DNA of 64,000 nt from Ignavibacteriae bacterium HGW-Ignavibacteriae-1 (GTDB lineage Bacteria > Bacteroidota > Ignavibacteria > Kapaibacteriales > UBA2268), in the NCBI GenBank assembly GCA_002839825.1, contig PGYU01000009.1:38767-102766 (forward strand), written 5' to 3'. Numbering within the stretch: the stretch's first letter is position 1; the number at the start of each line of letters is the position of its first letter. Position numbers and translations under genes: made by a program. Positions 55,274 through 63,921 of this stretch are shown here, one piece after another. Below the pieces are notes generated by a model, which searched no databases, was not told where the DNA came from, and saw only the letters and a list, made by a program, of their open reading frames with translations.

Positions 55274-56225
55274 AGATTTTATCGATTAGTTCTTGATATT
55301 CGCTTTCCAAATCGCTCAGCGAGGTAATTCCACCACCGGAGCGAAAAAACATTTTGCCGTCACGATTTTCAATAAAACGTATTAGCACGCATGAAGTCAA
55401 ATTTTCGCCATCAAAAATACCGGCAACACCTGTGTAATAGCCTCGTTTGTCGGTTTCGGCTTGGGCAATGATGTCTAAAGTTCTTTTTTTGGGGGCGCCG
55501 CTGACCGAACCTGCCGGAAGCAATGCAGCCAAAATATTGCCGATGCGATTTTGCCAATTATTCGATAAAGTGCCGCAAATTTCGGAGCTTATTTGGATTA
55601 GATTTTTGGTGTTTGTGTGCAAATAATCGGGATAGCGAAAGCGAAGTACTTCAACATTTTCGGAGACGATTGATAAATCATTGCGAATCAAATCCACAAT
55701 CGTGTTGTGCTCCGCTTCTTCCTTTTTATCAGCCATGATGATTTCCAAAGCATTTGGAATTTCGGAGGGAATTGTGCCTTTCATCGGATATGAAAAGATT
55801 TTGCCATCAATGATTTTGACAAAAATTTCCGGCGAAAAGCAAACGAATTCATCACGAAAAAGCAATTTGAATTTTGCTTCCGAATTTGCGAAAATAGTTT
55901 CGAAATCCAAATCACACTCGATTTCTGAGGCGAAAGTTAGATTTGTCAGGTACGAATTGCCATAGTTGATATTTTCGAGCACTTTGGCAAATGCTTGACT
56001 ATAGACTTCACGACTGACGGGATGCTTCGTGAAAGTGAAATCCTCGCTTAAATTTTTAGAGATAGATGAATTTTTCTGTCCTTCAAAATCGAAAAATATT
56101 CCCTCATCAGCCAATTGGTCCAAGGGCAAGATTATCGTCTTTTCGAGTTCAAAGTCCACCAAAAAGAAAAATGGCAGCCCGATGCTGCCAAATTCATTTG
56201 CTTTATGTACAAAATCCAACATCAT
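55248..56225 (-). CDS. pabB: Aminodeoxychorismate synthase component I (PabB)
   Basis: 325 residues; chorismate-binding domain only, without the N-terminal part of anthranilate synthase. Motifs: NYGNSYLTNLTFAS, PMKGTIPS (Lys typical of PabB where anthranilate synthase has Ala), AEHNTIVDLIRNDLS, LPAGSVSGAPKKRTLDII and FFRSGGGIT. It aminates chorismate for p-aminobenzoate synthesis; a PabA glutaminase subunit is not in the window. Overlaps pabC, and its ATG shares one base with the stop of the gene at 56225. Confidence 0.93.
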   Translation of the reverse strand: MMLDFVHKANEFGSIGLPFFFLVDFELEKTIILPLDQLADEGIFFDFEGQKNSSISKNLSEDFTFTKHPVSREVYSQAFAKVLENINYGNSYLTNLTFASEIECDLDFETIFANSEAKFKLLFRDEFVCFSPEIFVKIIDGKIFSYPMKGTIPSEIPNALEIIMADKKEEAEHNTIVDLIRNDLSIVSENVEVLRFRYPDYLHTNTKNLIQISSEICGTLSNNWQNRIGNILAALLPAGSVSGAPKKRTLDIIAQAETDKRGYYTGVAGIFDGENLTSCVLIRFIENRDGKMFFRSGGGITSLSDLESEYQELIDKIYVPIHRNT

Positions 56226-56995
56226 TATCTTTGGATTGCAATCGTGCGGAATTTACTTCTGCTGCCGTCAGTATTGACCAAATTCAAATGATAGATGCCT
56301 TGCGAGAGGTTGCTAACGTTAATATTTGCATAATTACCGATTCCCATCATATTCACAGAGCTCACCAAGTTTCCGATTGAGTCATAGATTTCAATTTTGG
56401 AAGCAGTTTGAGCTTGTACTTCGTCAAGAGTAACGCCAACAAAGTATGAAGCAGGGTTCGGAGCAATTTTTACAATTTCGATAGCACCATCTTCAACATT
56501 TCCTGCGTTAAGTACTTTGAATAACGCTTCGTGAACCAGAATATCTTCCGGGTCAGCAGTATTTACAAATTCCATTTTGATAAAGCTTTCGCCGGGTATC
56601 GGGTCGGAATATATGGGTGTCAAATTTTCATCCAAACCTAAGAATTCATACGGAGATAGGTGAACGCCAAAGTCGGCAATAAAAGATGTGGCTCCTCCAT
56701 CCAGATTGTAAGAAACCGGCGATTCGAAATTTTCGGCTGTATATTCGTAACACTGGCTATTATCACAAAGAGCAGCAGTATGACCTTCCAATAGACCTTC
56801 GGTGTACATGTAGAATTTAAACCATACAGGTTGTTCGGTAGTGTTTGTCACAGAAATATATAGTGCGATATAATCATCTTCGACAGAGCCTTCTACCACT
56901 TCAGCACCTTCTGCAAGCACAAGTGATTGGCTAAAAAGTGAAGTCGAAAACATCATTATCGAAAGAAATATTGCAATTTGTCGTAAAATATTCAT
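56225..56995 (-). CDS. T9SS type A sorting-domain protein
   Basis: 256 residues. Signal peptide MNILRQIAIFLSIMMFSTSLFS. A beta-sandwich part (LYISVTNTTEQPVWFKFYMYTEG...SFIADFGVHLSPYEFLG) follows, then the sorting domain VKIAPNPASYFVGVTL...GNYANINVSNLSQGIYHLNLV...FRTIAIQR. Exported through the type IX system; function unknown. It lies directly before pabB with a one-base stop/start overlap, an unusual pairing of a cargo gene with a folate gene. Confidence 0.87.
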   Translation of the reverse strand: MNILRQIAIFLSIMMFSTSLFSQSLVLAEGAEVVEGSVEDDYIALYISVTNTTEQPVWFKFYMYTEGLLEGHTAALCDNSQCYEYTAENFESPVSYNLDGGATSFIADFGVHLSPYEFLGLDENLTPIYSDPIPGESFIKMEFVNTADPEDILVHEALFKVLNAGNVEDGAIEIVKIAPNPASYFVGVTLDEVQAQTASKIEIYDSIGNLVSSVNMMGIGNYANINVSNLSQGIYHLNLVNTDGSRSKFRTIAIQR

Positions 56996-57088
56996 AATTT
57001 TGTCCTTTAAAAAATAAACTTTTATACTTTTATATCGTTCTAAAATAACACAATTAATTTAAAAAAGTTACAGTTTCGGAGAAAATAA

Positions 57089-57607
57089 ATGAAAAATGCT
57101 CAAATATTCTTAATAAGTGTCATATTTTTGGCACTCGGATTCACTATGATAGCGTTGGCTCAAGACTCGGGCAAGAAATTAGCATCGGCAAGAGTCAAAG
57201 ACATGCGTGGTCAGACAGTAAACACCGCTGACTTCAACAATGACGGCAAGCCTATTATCGTCAGTTTCTGGGCTACATGGTGCAAACCGTGCCTTCAAGA
57301 GCTGAACAATATCGCAGACGTTTACCCTGATTGGCAAGACCAAACAGGTGTCAAAATCATTGCCATTTCGATAGATGATTCGCGTAACAGCAAGAAGGTA
57401 GCGCCTTTTGTACGCGGACGTAACTGGAAATTTGAAGTATATATTGACGAAAATTCCGACTTCAAACGTGCTATGAACGTTTCAAACCCACCTCATACTT
57501 TTTTGCTTAACGGCAAAGGAGAAATAGTTTGGGAGCATAATGGCTACGCACCCGGCGACGAAAAGAAGCTGTTCCAGGAAGTGAAAAAATTAGTCGGCAA
57601 AAAATAA
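57089..57607 (+). CDS. TlpA/ResA-family thioredoxin-like protein
   Basis: 172 residues. One N-terminal hydrophobic signal or anchor (5-24), then a thioredoxin fold with the active-site WCKPC (Cys65, Cys68) in IIVSFWATWCKPCLQEL, KIIAISIDDSRN and NPPHTFLLNGKGEIVWEHNGY. The cis-Pro precedes HTFLL. It acts in the periplasm as a reductant of disulfides, for example in cytochrome c maturation. CGGAG precedes the ATG. No partner reductase is adjacent. Confidence 0.92.
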   Translation: MKNAQIFLISVIFLALGFTMIALAQDSGKKLASARVKDMRGQTVNTADFNNDGKPIIVSFWATWCKPCLQELNNIADVYPDWQDQTGVKIIAISIDDSRNSKKVAPFVRGRNWKFEVYIDENSDFKRAMNVSNPPHTFLLNGKGEIVWEHNGYAPGDEKKLFQEVKKLVGKK

Positions 57608-57640
57608 GTATTGCTGAACTAATTTAGCACTGAAAAGTAT

Positions 57641-58417
57641 ATGAGAAAATTCAATAACGGCTTTAAAGATAATGCCTATCTTGCATATAGGTGGCTAAGT
57701 CAATTCATTGACCCAATAAAGTTTGCAGGGGCATTCCCTCGATATTTCCGATTCTTTGGGGATTGGATTCGCTATCGAAACGCTGATGGAGCAGAGAAAA
57801 TTCGATTTGTGGATACTTATCCAAATCTTCACGACCGAATGGAGACAACTCCATTTGACAGGCATTACTTCTACCAAGACATTTGGGCATATAAGAAAAT
57901 TTACGATTCGAAAGCCCCCGAGCATATTGATGTAGGGTCGTCTATCAAAACTATTGGGTTGCTCACTGCGGTTACACACGTTACATTTGTTGACATTCGC
58001 CCACTGAATGCGAATCTAAGCAATTATAAGTCAGTCGCAGGGAGTATTCTCGAAATGCCCTACGAGACTGATTCGGTAAATTCGCTTTCTTGCTTACACG
58101 TTGCCGAGCATATCGGATTGGGACGATATGGTGACCCGCTTGACCCATTTGGTACTAAAAAGGCTTGCAAGGAATTACAAAGGATTTTGGCTCCAAACGG
58201 AAATCTCTACTTTTCGCTACCGGTCGGGAAACCAAGACTATGCTTCAATGCTCACCGAATTCATTCGCCGACTCAAATTTTGGAATATTTTGACAAACTT
58301 CAGTTAGTCGAACTTTCCGGAATTGACGATGACGGTAATTTCATCCAAAACATAGACATCTCCATTCTTGAAAATTCTGATTACGCTTGCGGGCTGTTTC
58401 AATTCACGAAATTATAG
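57641..58417 (+). CDS. DUF268 protein, methyltransferase-like
   Basis: 258 residues. Match to DUF268: HYFYQDIWAYKKIYDSKAPEHIDVGSSIKTIGLLTAVTHVTFVDIRPLNA, then SLSCLHVAEHIGLGRYGDPLDP, GNLYFSLPVGKPRLCFNAHRIHSPTQIL. The Rossmann-like pattern (IDVGSS, FVDIRP, SLSCLHVAEHIGLG) implies a SAM-dependent methyltransferase fold. Members occur in polysaccharide and lipopolysaccharide clusters but their activity is unknown. It follows the TlpA gene after 33 bp and may share its transcript. Confidence 0.85.
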   Translation: MRKFNNGFKDNAYLAYRWLSQFIDPIKFAGAFPRYFRFFGDWIRYRNADGAEKIRFVDTYPNLHDRMETTPFDRHYFYQDIWAYKKIYDSKAPEHIDVGSSIKTIGLLTAVTHVTFVDIRPLNANLSNYKSVAGSILEMPYETDSVNSLSCLHVAEHIGLGRYGDPLDPFGTKKACKELQRILAPNGNLYFSLPVGKPRLCFNAHRIHSPTQILEYFDKLQLVELSGIDDDGNFIQNIDISILENSDYACGLFQFTKL

Positions 58418-58472
58418 GTAAATGCTTAATTTTGGAGGAGGAATGCTTGTGAAAATTGGATTAAGTATGTGT

Positions 58473-60539
58473 CTAAATCAGTTCTTTAAGCTCTTTTCCG
58501 AAATTTTCAAATTTGAGTGATTTGCTTAATTTATTAGCAGCTTCATAGTATCCCGAAGCTTTTTCACCTGAAGAATTTTTAGTAATAATCGCAATCGCCG
58601 ACAACAGAAGCAATTTCACTTCCGATGGTAAATGGGTTGAAATTGATGCTGCTTTGTCTAAATAATAATATGCTTTGCTCATATTGTTTCGGTGGAAATT
58701 GTACAAAGCAATATTAATATACACAATAGATTCAGCGACAGGGTCAGTATATGTCGAAAGCAAAGACGATGCTTGTTGCAAATTCGCATCTGCAGCATCA
58801 AATTCTCTTTTACCAAGATTCGATTTAGCCGAAAGTGTGAGTATTTGAATTTTCTCCAAATGAGTCAAATCGTCATAAAGTGTGGTTAGCACCTGTTTAG
58901 TTTTCAACAACGCCGAATCAAAATCATTTTTGAGCAAATCATTGACAATAGATTTCCGTATGAATTTGAATTCTGCTGTATCGAATGACTGAAAGGAACT
59001 CGATTCATCACCATTTGTACCGTTAATTGTGGTTTCTGGCGTCAGGTCTGTTTGGCGGAGTAATTCGCCGAATTCATACTCGAAATTTTCGCTCTCTGAT
59101 GCATTTGCCAAATCAGTGTATTCAGCAACGGCATCTTTGATAATATCGGCACTGCCGTATTTGTTGGCGGCAGATTTGGCAGCGATCATCAACATATCAC
59201 GAGTCGTGATTTCGTCACCCGATTCGGAACTATGAGCAGCGAGATATGGAGCTATTTCGCTTCGTAGGTTTTCATCTTCAGTAGCTTCAAATTTTTGCTT
59301 TAGCAGTGCAGCAATTTGTCCGTGCAAAGCTGTGTATTCTTCATATTCGAGCGAATTCTCGAAAAATGAATGATAAAATGCCTGTGTGAATCTGTAAACT
59401 GTGGTTTTGACACCGTATCGAACTTGGGCACCGATACTTTTTATAATTCCCGTGTTATTTTGCAGCGAACGCAATTTTTTGATAGTGCTCAATACGTCAA
59501 GATTGAACAATTGGGAAACAATGTTTGCAGTAAATTCTCGCCCTTCGGCACTACAAATTGCCAATAAGTTACGGTCCTCGTCCGAAAGTGTTTCGAGATG
59601 CTGTGCAAAAACCGATTGTACTGTCGAAGGTAAAAATTCGTTGCCCTCGAAATTCATGACCAAATTGCCTTCGTTATCGAATGGAGGGAATTGGCTGAAA
59701 TACTTCAAATATTCGACTATGACGCCCGGCACACCGTATGAATGGTCGAAAATCCATTTCTCGAATTCGTTATTTCCACGATAATTTGCAAAGTATTCTT
59801 TGGATAAATCGCGGATATAATCCAAAATAAATGGCTCGAGAGCAAATTTTGTAATTGCGGGATTTTCGTCCGCTTTATTTACATAATTATAAAAAGGGAG
59901 ACCTTGTGCTTGGAGGTCACTTTCCTTGTAACTCGCAACTATCAATATCGGGAATTCACTAATTCTCTCGGACATCAGCCCCAGAAGCTCAACTGATTGG
60001 GCATCACTCCAGTGCATATCATCCATCAAGATTACTAAAGGCTTTTTATCGGCAAATGCAAGGAAGGTATCGTAGTAATCAGCGGCTACATTGCTCACTT
60101 TTCGGACACTTTCGGAAGATTTTTCTTTCTTGAATTGCCTCCAATCTTTTCCCATTTCCTTGACCGCATAGAAAACATCGCCAATCAAAGGAATCACTGC
60201 CAACGCTGTCAATCCGACATTCTTGGCTAATCGGCGCTCCGGAGATTGTTCCTTAGAATCGAGCAAATATTCTACAGCTTTGCTGAACGAATACAGAGGC
60301 TGCAATTTGCCGATTTTGAAATCGCCGATTGGAGTGTTACTTTCGGTTAAAATAGAAATTATCGAGCTTTCGTTTCTTTTGGTAAATTCGTCAAAATGCT
60401 CTAAAAGAGCTGATTTGCCCATTCCTGATTCGCCACTAAACAAGATAACACTTCCGTTGCCTTTTTTTAATTTAGCAATCCCTTTTCGATATAAATCGAG
60501 ATATTGCTCAATGCCGACCAATGAATGTTTCGATTTCAC
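58473..60539 (-). CDS. STAND/AAA_16-type ATPase with helical repeats, no output domain seen
   Basis: 688 residues from a GTG at 60539 that overlaps the lpxH stop (GTGA). Walker A GESGMGKS (36-43), Walker B PLVILMDDMHWSD (about 164-176), then LMSERISEFPILIVASY. From about 250 on it is helical with TPR-like repeats (LTHLEKIQILTLSAKSNLGKREFDAADANLQQA, AESIVYINIALYNFHRNNMSKAYYYLDKAA). The plan is that of MalT/LuxR-type and adenylate-cyclase-linked ATPases, but there is no HTH, cyclase or kinase domain at either end. A signalling ATPase with unknown effector. Confidence 0.8.
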   Translation of the reverse strand: MKSKHSLVGIEQYLDLYRKGIAKLKKGNGSVILFSGESGMGKSALLEHFDEFTKRNESSIISILTESNTPIGDFKIGKLQPLYSFSKAVEYLLDSKEQSPERRLAKNVGLTALAVIPLIGDVFYAVKEMGKDWRQFKKEKSSESVRKVSNVAADYYDTFLAFADKKPLVILMDDMHWSDAQSVELLGLMSERISEFPILIVASYKESDLQAQGLPFYNYVNKADENPAITKFALEPFILDYIRDLSKEYFANYRGNNEFEKWIFDHSYGVPGVIVEYLKYFSQFPPFDNEGNLVMNFEGNEFLPSTVQSVFAQHLETLSDEDRNLLAICSAEGREFTANIVSQLFNLDVLSTIKKLRSLQNNTGIIKSIGAQVRYGVKTTVYRFTQAFYHSFFENSLEYEEYTALHGQIAALLKQKFEATEDENLRSEIAPYLAAHSSESGDEITTRDMLMIAAKSAANKYGSADIIKDAVAEYTDLANASESENFEYEFGELLRQTDLTPETTINGTNGDESSSFQSFDTAEFKFIRKSIVNDLLKNDFDSALLKTKQVLTTLYDDLTHLEKIQILTLSAKSNLGKREFDAADANLQQASSLLSTYTDPVAESIVYINIALYNFHRNNMSKAYYYLDKAASISTHLPSEVKLLLLSAIAIITKNSSGEKASGYYEAANKLSKSLKFENFGKELKELI

Positions 60540-61261
60540 AAATTATTCGTACCAAATTGTTTCAACTCAAACTTATTTCCGTCAAAAACGCCATAGTGAG
60601 GTTTGCGAATCCATTCGCCCAAATTGACATACAAAGCATTTTTGTATGCTGTGGTTTCGGCATTGTGACGGTGTCCCATGATTACATAATCAAAACCGGC
60701 ATCAATTTTATGTTTAGCAAAATTCAACATTGCATTCTCTTCTCCATAATCCTTTTTATTCGTATAATCACGACTTGTCTTTGAACTGCTTGACGCAAGT
60801 TTTATCCCAATATTTGGATGTAGCTTCAAATAAAGTGCCAACGAAGCCGGAGCACGCATTATTTTTTTTAGCCAAAGATAGCCTTTGTCCTTTGGGTCTT
60901 TGCCGTCACCATGCGATATATAGAAGTTCTTGCCATTATGCTCGCGTTCGATATCGCTACCATGAATTGGAATATCCAATTCATCCGCAAAAAAGCCATT
61001 ATGACCGAAATCATGATTGCCAATAACAAACTCGATTTCGCAAATTTTTCTCAAATCATATAATGCAGTCAATGTTCGATAAAAATATTTCGGGATTACA
61101 GTATTATAGTCAAACCAATAATCGAAGATATCCCCAACCAGATAGAGTTTATCGCAATCATCTTTGATTTTGTTCAAGAATTCTATGAACAAATCTTCGC
61201 GCTTAATGTCTTGTTTTCGGTCGAACAATCCAAGATGAATATCGGAAACAAAATAAATCAT
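60536..61261 (-). CDS. lpxH: UDP-2,3-diacylglucosamine diphosphatase, LpxH-like
   Basis: 241 residues. Metallophosphoesterase motifs in order: SDIHLG (6-11), GDIFDYWFDY, GNHDFG, SHGDG and MGHRHNAE. The WFDYN after GDIFDY is typical of LpxH/LpxG-like enzymes. It cleaves UDP-diacylglucosamine to lipid X in lipid A synthesis, at the inner membrane face. This marks the cell as having an LPS outer membrane. The downstream STAND ATPase is coupled by a 4-bp overlap, an unusual pairing. Confidence 0.85.
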   Translation of the reverse strand: MIYFVSDIHLGLFDRKQDIKREDLFIEFLNKIKDDCDKLYLVGDIFDYWFDYNTVIPKYFYRTLTALYDLRKICEIEFVIGNHDFGHNGFFADELDIPIHGSDIEREHNGKNFYISHGDGKDPKDKGYLWLKKIMRAPASLALYLKLHPNIGIKLASSSSKTSRDYTNKKDYGEENAMLNFAKHKIDAGFDYVIMGHRHNAETTAYKNALYVNLGEWIRKPHYGVFDGNKFELKQFGTNNL

Positions 61262-61318
61262 TGGTATTTCATTCTATAAATATATTTAACAAATAATTTT
61301 TTTAAAGGTCGTAACAAA

Positions 61319-61984
61319 ATGTCAACAACAAATATGTTAAGAAAAAATGACTTAACGAAAATTTTTTTTCTGGGCTTGATTGTTGCAATGTTGAGCGGAT
61401 GCTTCAATTTCACGAAAGAATACCCTGAAATCAAGTATTATGGCTTGACACAAGACAAGATGCTAATTGATTCGCTTCATAGTCGTGATGTTGCCCTTTT
61501 GCTCAGAAACGTTGAAGTACCTGAAACATATGCGGTACGTTCGATAATTGCAAATGTAGATAACAAAAGCATTCAGCGCTACTTTTATTTCCGCTGGATA
61601 AACGATTTTAGTTACTTAGCAACAGATTTTTTGGAATCAAGGCTTATTGAATACAAACTTTTCGGGAAAGGTGTAGTCCGAAATTCATCTATTACATTGC
61701 CCGATTACTATTTAGAAAGTAGGGTTATCGAAATGGATATACGCAATTCGACAACGAATTCTGACAATTTCGTAAAAATGTCAATCAATTTCAATTTTTT
61801 CAAAAGAACTGAGACTACGGAAGGCAACAAACTTTTGTTCAGCCAAACATATGACCACGTGGTGAAACGCCCAAATAATAGTGCTGAAAGTATTCCTCCG
61901 GCAGTATCGAAAGCTTTATCGGTCATTAGTGATTTTGTTGTTGCCGAGATGACAAAATATATTGAACTCGAAGCAGTAGAATAA
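61319..61984 (+). CDS. Lipoprotein, possible ABC-transport auxiliary component
   Basis: 221 residues with lipobox MLSGC (Cys28). KYYGLTQDK, NVEVPETYAVRSIIANVDNKSIQRYFYFRWINDFSYLATDFLESRLIEYKLF recalls the PqiC/YmbA pattern (short N-terminal strands, then a W-containing helix and terminal Phe), a family that accompanies MlaD/Pqi-type lipid transporters. The fit is by pattern only, and no MCE or ABC genes adjoin. It lies 5-7 bp before birA. Confidence 0.6.
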   Translation: MSTTNMLRKNDLTKIFFLGLIVAMLSGCFNFTKEYPEIKYYGLTQDKMLIDSLHSRDVALLLRNVEVPETYAVRSIIANVDNKSIQRYFYFRWINDFSYLATDFLESRLIEYKLFGKGVVRNSSITLPDYYLESRVIEMDIRNSTTNSDNFVKMSINFNFFKRTETTEGNKLLFSQTYDHVVKRPNNSAESIPPAVSKALSVISDFVVAEMTKYIELEAVE

Positions 61985-61991
61985 CATATTG

Positions 61992-62726
61992 ATGAAACAT
62001 TTTCACTATGACAGTCTAATTTCTACAAACGAGCAAGCGAAATTGCTACTTAATGAGCATGATGCGATTATTATCACTGCCGATGAACAGTTAGGTGGCA
62101 AAGGTCGTAAAAATAGGACATGGGTCGGCGATAAGGGCAAAAATCTCTATTGTTCGATTGGGTTCAGACACAGAATTCATTCCAAAACGCTCGAACCGCA
62201 TTCTTATCAGTTTGCCGGAGCTATAATTGCATATAATGCTATCACACGAATTTTACCAAAAGAACAAGTAAGACTGAAGTTCCCGAACGATATTATGGTG
62301 AAGGATGAAGGCGGGAAATTCCGCAAAATCTGTGGCATATTGACCGAGCATATTTATTACGGCAATACCTTGCAATCGACAATTATCGGAATTGGTATTA
62401 ACGTTGAACAAAAGGAATTCCCCGATGAAGTCAAAGACATTGCTACATCTCTTAATCGTATGGGATATGCTGTCACAGTGCACGATATTTTCAATTTCCT
62501 GTTCGATATCGTTAGCGAGTACAAATTCGATAGCGATAGCATTATTTATGACGAATGGCATGATTTGGTAGAAATCGAAGGGCGAATCGTAAAACTCGTT
62601 TCCGACGGTCAAAATTATTTGGTGACAAAAGTTTTTGATGATGGCAGATTACAAGCTGAAAATATCAATGATTCGTCTATAAAAATTATAGACGACGGAG
62701 ACAGTATAAGGTATGAGTACGAATAG
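61992..62726 (+). CDS. birA: Biotin-[acetyl-CoA-carboxylase] ligase BirA (catalytic type)
   Basis: 244 residues from the ATG at 61992; the TTG at 61989 would add one residue. No N-terminal HTH, so it should be a ligase only. Motifs: DSLISTNEQAK at the start, ITADEQLGGKGRKNRTW (biotinyl-AMP loop), KNLYCSIGF, RLKFPNDIMV, KICGILTEH and GIGINVEQ. It activates biotin with ATP and loads it onto carboxylase carriers. It overlaps coaX by 14 bp; the birA-coaX pair is seen in many bacteria. Confidence 0.92.
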   Translation: MKHFHYDSLISTNEQAKLLLNEHDAIIITADEQLGGKGRKNRTWVGDKGKNLYCSIGFRHRIHSKTLEPHSYQFAGAIIAYNAITRILPKEQVRLKFPNDIMVKDEGGKFRKICGILTEHIYYGNTLQSTIIGIGINVEQKEFPDEVKDIATSLNRMGYAVTVHDIFNFLFDIVSEYKFDSDSIIYDEWHDLVEIEGRIVKLVSDGQNYLVTKVFDDGRLQAENINDSSIKIIDDGDSIRYEYE

Positions 62727-63468
62727 ACAGCTTATAGCAATTGATATCGGAAACAGTAGAATCAAAATTGCAAGTAATGGCGAATTTTACGCCAGCGAAT
62801 ACGACACAAATTGGCAATCACTAATCAAAAAAATTTTCGATGACGCCCCCGAAGCGATTGTGGGCTATTCATCGGTAAATACTACAATCGAAATCCAACT
62901 TCTGAAATATCTTGAAGACTACAATTCAATTACCCGCATCAACACGGTCGAATTGCTCAGTCGGCAAAATATTTTGGACTATCGTGATATATCCGGCATC
63001 GGTTCGGATAGGTTGCTGGGTATGATTGGCGCTATGGATTATTCCAAACCACCGCTCGTAACGGTTGATTGTGGCACTTCAGTTACATTCAACGTAATTG
63101 ACGACACAGGCAAATGCAGAGGTGGAGCGATTTTCCCCGGTGTATTTACACAATTTCATGCTCTGGGCAATATTTCCAACGTATTGAAAGCAATCAAAAT
63201 CAATTTCCAATCAGACAATATTGGCACTTCAACTGCCGCGGCAGTCAATATTGGCGTAATAAGTTCGGTAATTGGCGGGATTGAGCGATTGCTGAAACTA
63301 ACATTAAAAGAAGGAATCACAGTAATCGATAGCCCGATTTACATGACCGGAGGTTATGCTCAACATTTGTGCCATTATTTGAGCTCGGATTATCCAAATG
63401 TAATTTTGAAGCAAGATTTAGTTTTGCAAGGCATTTTAAGATTGCTCGATGATTTTGCGATAGAATAA
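62713..63468 (+). CDS. coaX: Type III pantothenate kinase CoaX
   Basis: 251 residues. ASKHA fold motifs: AIDIGNSRIKIA (8-19), then GIGSDRLLGMIGAM, VDCGTSVTFNVID, GGAIFPGVFTQFHAL, GVISSVIGGIERL and YMTGGYAQHL. It phosphorylates pantothenate as the first step to coenzyme A. The SRIK after DIGN fits; length is normal. Starts inside birA (14-bp overlap), so it is probably co-translated. Confidence 0.92.
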   Translation: MSTNRQLIAIDIGNSRIKIASNGEFYASEYDTNWQSLIKKIFDDAPEAIVGYSSVNTTIEIQLLKYLEDYNSITRINTVELLSRQNILDYRDISGIGSDRLLGMIGAMDYSKPPLVTVDCGTSVTFNVIDDTGKCRGGAIFPGVFTQFHALGNISNVLKAIKINFQSDNIGTSTAAAVNIGVISSVIGGIERLLKLTLKEGITVIDSPIYMTGGYAQHLCHYLSSDYPNVILKQDLVLQGILRLLDDFAIE

Positions 63469-63519
63469 GACAGTCTAATTAGAGTAGTTTTTTTGTTTAT
63501 TTCGGACAAATTGTCTTGT

Positions 63520-63550
63520 CCCCCCTCTTTCAAGAGGGGGTTAGGGGGTG
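63520..63550. repeat. CCCCCTCTT/AAGAGGGGG hairpin repeat
   Basis: A perfect 9-bp stem, CCCCCTCTT (63521-63529) and AAGAGGGGG (63532-63540), loop TC, then TTAGGGGGTG. A related CCCCTC-AA-GAGGGG stem occurs at 63780-63793. Confidence 0.8.
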
Positions 63551-63601
63551 TTACAAATATTTTTAGGTCGTACTAATACATTCAAATTCAAAGTAATTTG
63601 A

Positions 63602-63635
63602 ACAGGATTATCAAGATTTCGTGATGGACAGGATT
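63602..63635 (+). repeat. ACAGGATT direct repeat
   Basis: ACAGGATT at 63602-63609 and 63628-63635, with ATCAAGATTTC between; a short dispersed type repeat. Confidence 0.6.
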
Positions 63636-63650
63636 AAAACTAAAACATTT

Positions 63651-63690
63651 AACCGCAAAGGACACAAAGAATACGCAAAGAACGCAAAGG
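63651..63690 (+). repeat. CGCAAAG-type imperfect array
   Basis: AACCGCAAAG, GACACAAAGA, ATACGCAAAG, AACGCAAAGG: four units of about 10 bases each built on (C/A)GCAAAG or CACAAAG. The type is common in intergenic DNA of Bacteroidota and other genomes. Confidence 0.75.
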
Positions 63691-63716
63691 TTTAAATTGG
63701 AAATAAGACAACATAG

Positions 63717-63736
63717 CCCATGAATTTATTCGTGGG
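63717..63736. repeat. CCCATGAAT/ATTCGTGGG hairpin
   Basis: A 9-bp stem with one G-U around TT, followed by TTATTAAGGG. It looks like a dispersed hairpin repeat. Confidence 0.65.
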
Positions 63737-63752
63737 TTATTAAGGGCAAAGA

Positions 63753-63800
63753 CAACCACCCCGTCTGCTGGCGCAGACACCCCTCAAGAGGGGAATTTAA
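63753..63800. repeat. Double-hairpin repeat GTCTGC/GCAGAC plus CCCCTC/GAGGGG
   Basis: ACCACCCC, then GTCTGC (63763-63768) and GCAGAC (63773-63778), then CCCCTC (63780-63785) and GAGGGG (63788-63793). Two stems in tandem with short loops. Confidence 0.7.
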
Positions 63801-63921
63801 GATTTTTGAAAATATTTTCAATTTTTATTTGGAAATGTCAAAAAGCTTTTTTATGTTAGCAGTGTACAGACATACAATATGGAAAATTGATGTTGAAAAT
63901 TTGTAAAATAGGGTTTATTAT

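Noticed and set aside
58443..58520. 25-codon ORF after GGAGGAGGA (ATG at 58443)
   Set aside because: The purine run abuts the ATG with no spacer and the ORF overlaps the 3' end of the STAND ATPase on the other strand; no other support.
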